From an uncultured Bacteroidales bacterium (GTDB lineage: Bacteria; Bacteroidota; Bacteroidia; Bacteroidales; UBA932), in the NCBI GenBank assembly GCA_902461985.1, contig CABQAB010000002.1:1-23023 (forward strand): a stretch of 23,023 nucleotides of DNA, in the 5' to 3' direction. A model generated the notes under the pieces. It saw only the letters and a program-made list of their open reading frames with translations, was not told the DNA's origin and searched no databases. Positions 22,695-23,023 of the stretch are shown one piece after another (the stretch's first letter is position 1; the number at the start of each line of letters is the position of its first letter). The position numbers and the translations under genes were made by a program.

Positions 22695-22779
22695 TTAAGT
22701 TTAGCAAGTCTTTCCAATGACGTTCAATCAAATAATCGAGACTTGCGAAACTTGAATCTGTCAGAATCAGTTTTGACTT

Positions 22780-23023
22780 ATGTTTACGGAAAACCTGGCA
22801 CATTTCGTTCACGGAGCCGCGCTGATGTTCTTTATTTCCCTCAGTATCAGGATATATCCTTTGAGGATGGAGAACAGGATGTTGCGTATTCTTTTCTTCA
22901 GTATGGTCTTTATGACTTTTCTGGAGATCAAGGATATGGTCTACCTTGTAGAGGGCATATGGTATGACAGCTATGCTTCAAGGCTGTGTATGAGTCTGGA
23001 TATGGTGTATGTGCCTCTTATGG
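22780..23023 (+). CDS. N-terminus of a membrane-anchored regulator, probably AraC-type (3' truncated)
   Basis: An open frame of 81 codons runs from the ATG at 22780 to the window edge without a stop. It begins MFTENLAHFVHGAALMFFIS and has two hydrophobic helices (ALMFFISLSI and ILFFSMVFMTFLEI), then GIWYDSYASRLCMSLDMVYV. This pattern, with a basic loop between helices and a GIWYDSY-like block, resembles the membrane domain found before an AraC-type DNA-binding domain in many Bacteroidota regulators. The DNA-binding part is outside the window, so the family call rests on resemblance only. No consensus promoter is visible upstream. Confidence 0.6.
   Translation, partial: MFTENLAHFVHGAALMFFISLSIRIYPLRMENRMLRILFFSMVFMTFLEIKDMVYLVEGIWYDSYASRLCMSLDMVYVPLM

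Noticed and set aside
22626..22967. 113-codon open frame on the plus strand after rpmE2
   Set aside because: It runs through the nested hairpin and then in a different frame over the membrane-regulator N-terminus, whose translation is far more protein-like.

Overview
The window comes from a Bacteroidales-type (phylum Bacteroidota) chromosome of middling GC. Several signals agree on this. Five intergenic sites fit the Bacteroidota sigma promoter (-33 TTTG, 19-20 bp, -7 TAnnTTTG). Start codons have little Shine-Dalgarno sequence. Ribosomal protein L31 is the type B form, glycine dehydrogenase is split into two subunits, the export lipoprotein has the usual post-cysteine YFQD motif, and the quinone genes are menaquinone-type. 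The family within the order cannot be told from the window. I saw no tRNA, rRNA, CRISPR array, phage gene or intact transposase.

Region 1 (1-6958, + strand) is a tightly packed run: the end of a phosphoglucomutase/phosphomannomutase, a single-domain lipoate-protein ligase, then gcvT, gcvH, gcvPA, gcvPB and a dihydrolipoamide dehydrogenase. It encodes the complete glycine cleavage system, including the enzyme that lipoylates H protein and the E3 that reoxidises it.

Region 2 (6959-15769, + strand) is a surface-polysaccharide export and control block. A clear promoter and a dyad-rich leader precede a Wza-like lipoprotein, a Wzc-like tyrosine kinase with a nine-fold Gly-Tyr tail and a PHP-type tyrosine phosphatase. 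A second tightly coupled set follows: a class I aminotransferase whose start codon lies in a 16-bp perfect palindrome, dTDP-glucose 4,6-dehydratase, an ABC exporter, and a YiiX-like permuted papain-fold hydrolase. No glycosyltransferase, flippase or polymerase is present.

Region 3 (15712-20820) holds a His-rich CobW/COG0523 metallochaperone GTPase (- strand) with a perfect inverted repeat just upstream, the last two menaquinone enzymes MenG and MenA arranged tail to tail with overlapping 3' ends, QueF divergent from MenA, and a CPA-type cation/proton antiporter.

Region 4 (20821-23023) has three consecutive inverted repeats, including a Bacteroidota REP-like palindrome. A secreted carboxypeptidase-regulatory-like protein (- strand), the L31 type B gene, a nested hairpin that may be a terminator or an insertion-sequence relic, and the start of a membrane-anchored probable AraC-type regulator cut by the window edge follow.

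I see no clearly new defence or mobile system. The most promising unexplained signals are regulatory: the leader of the export operon, its 20-base identity with the queF promoter, the palindrome over the aminotransferase start and the inverted repeat at cobW. The coupled aminotransferase-dehydratase-ABC-hydrolase cassette is the best candidate for an undescribed pathway.
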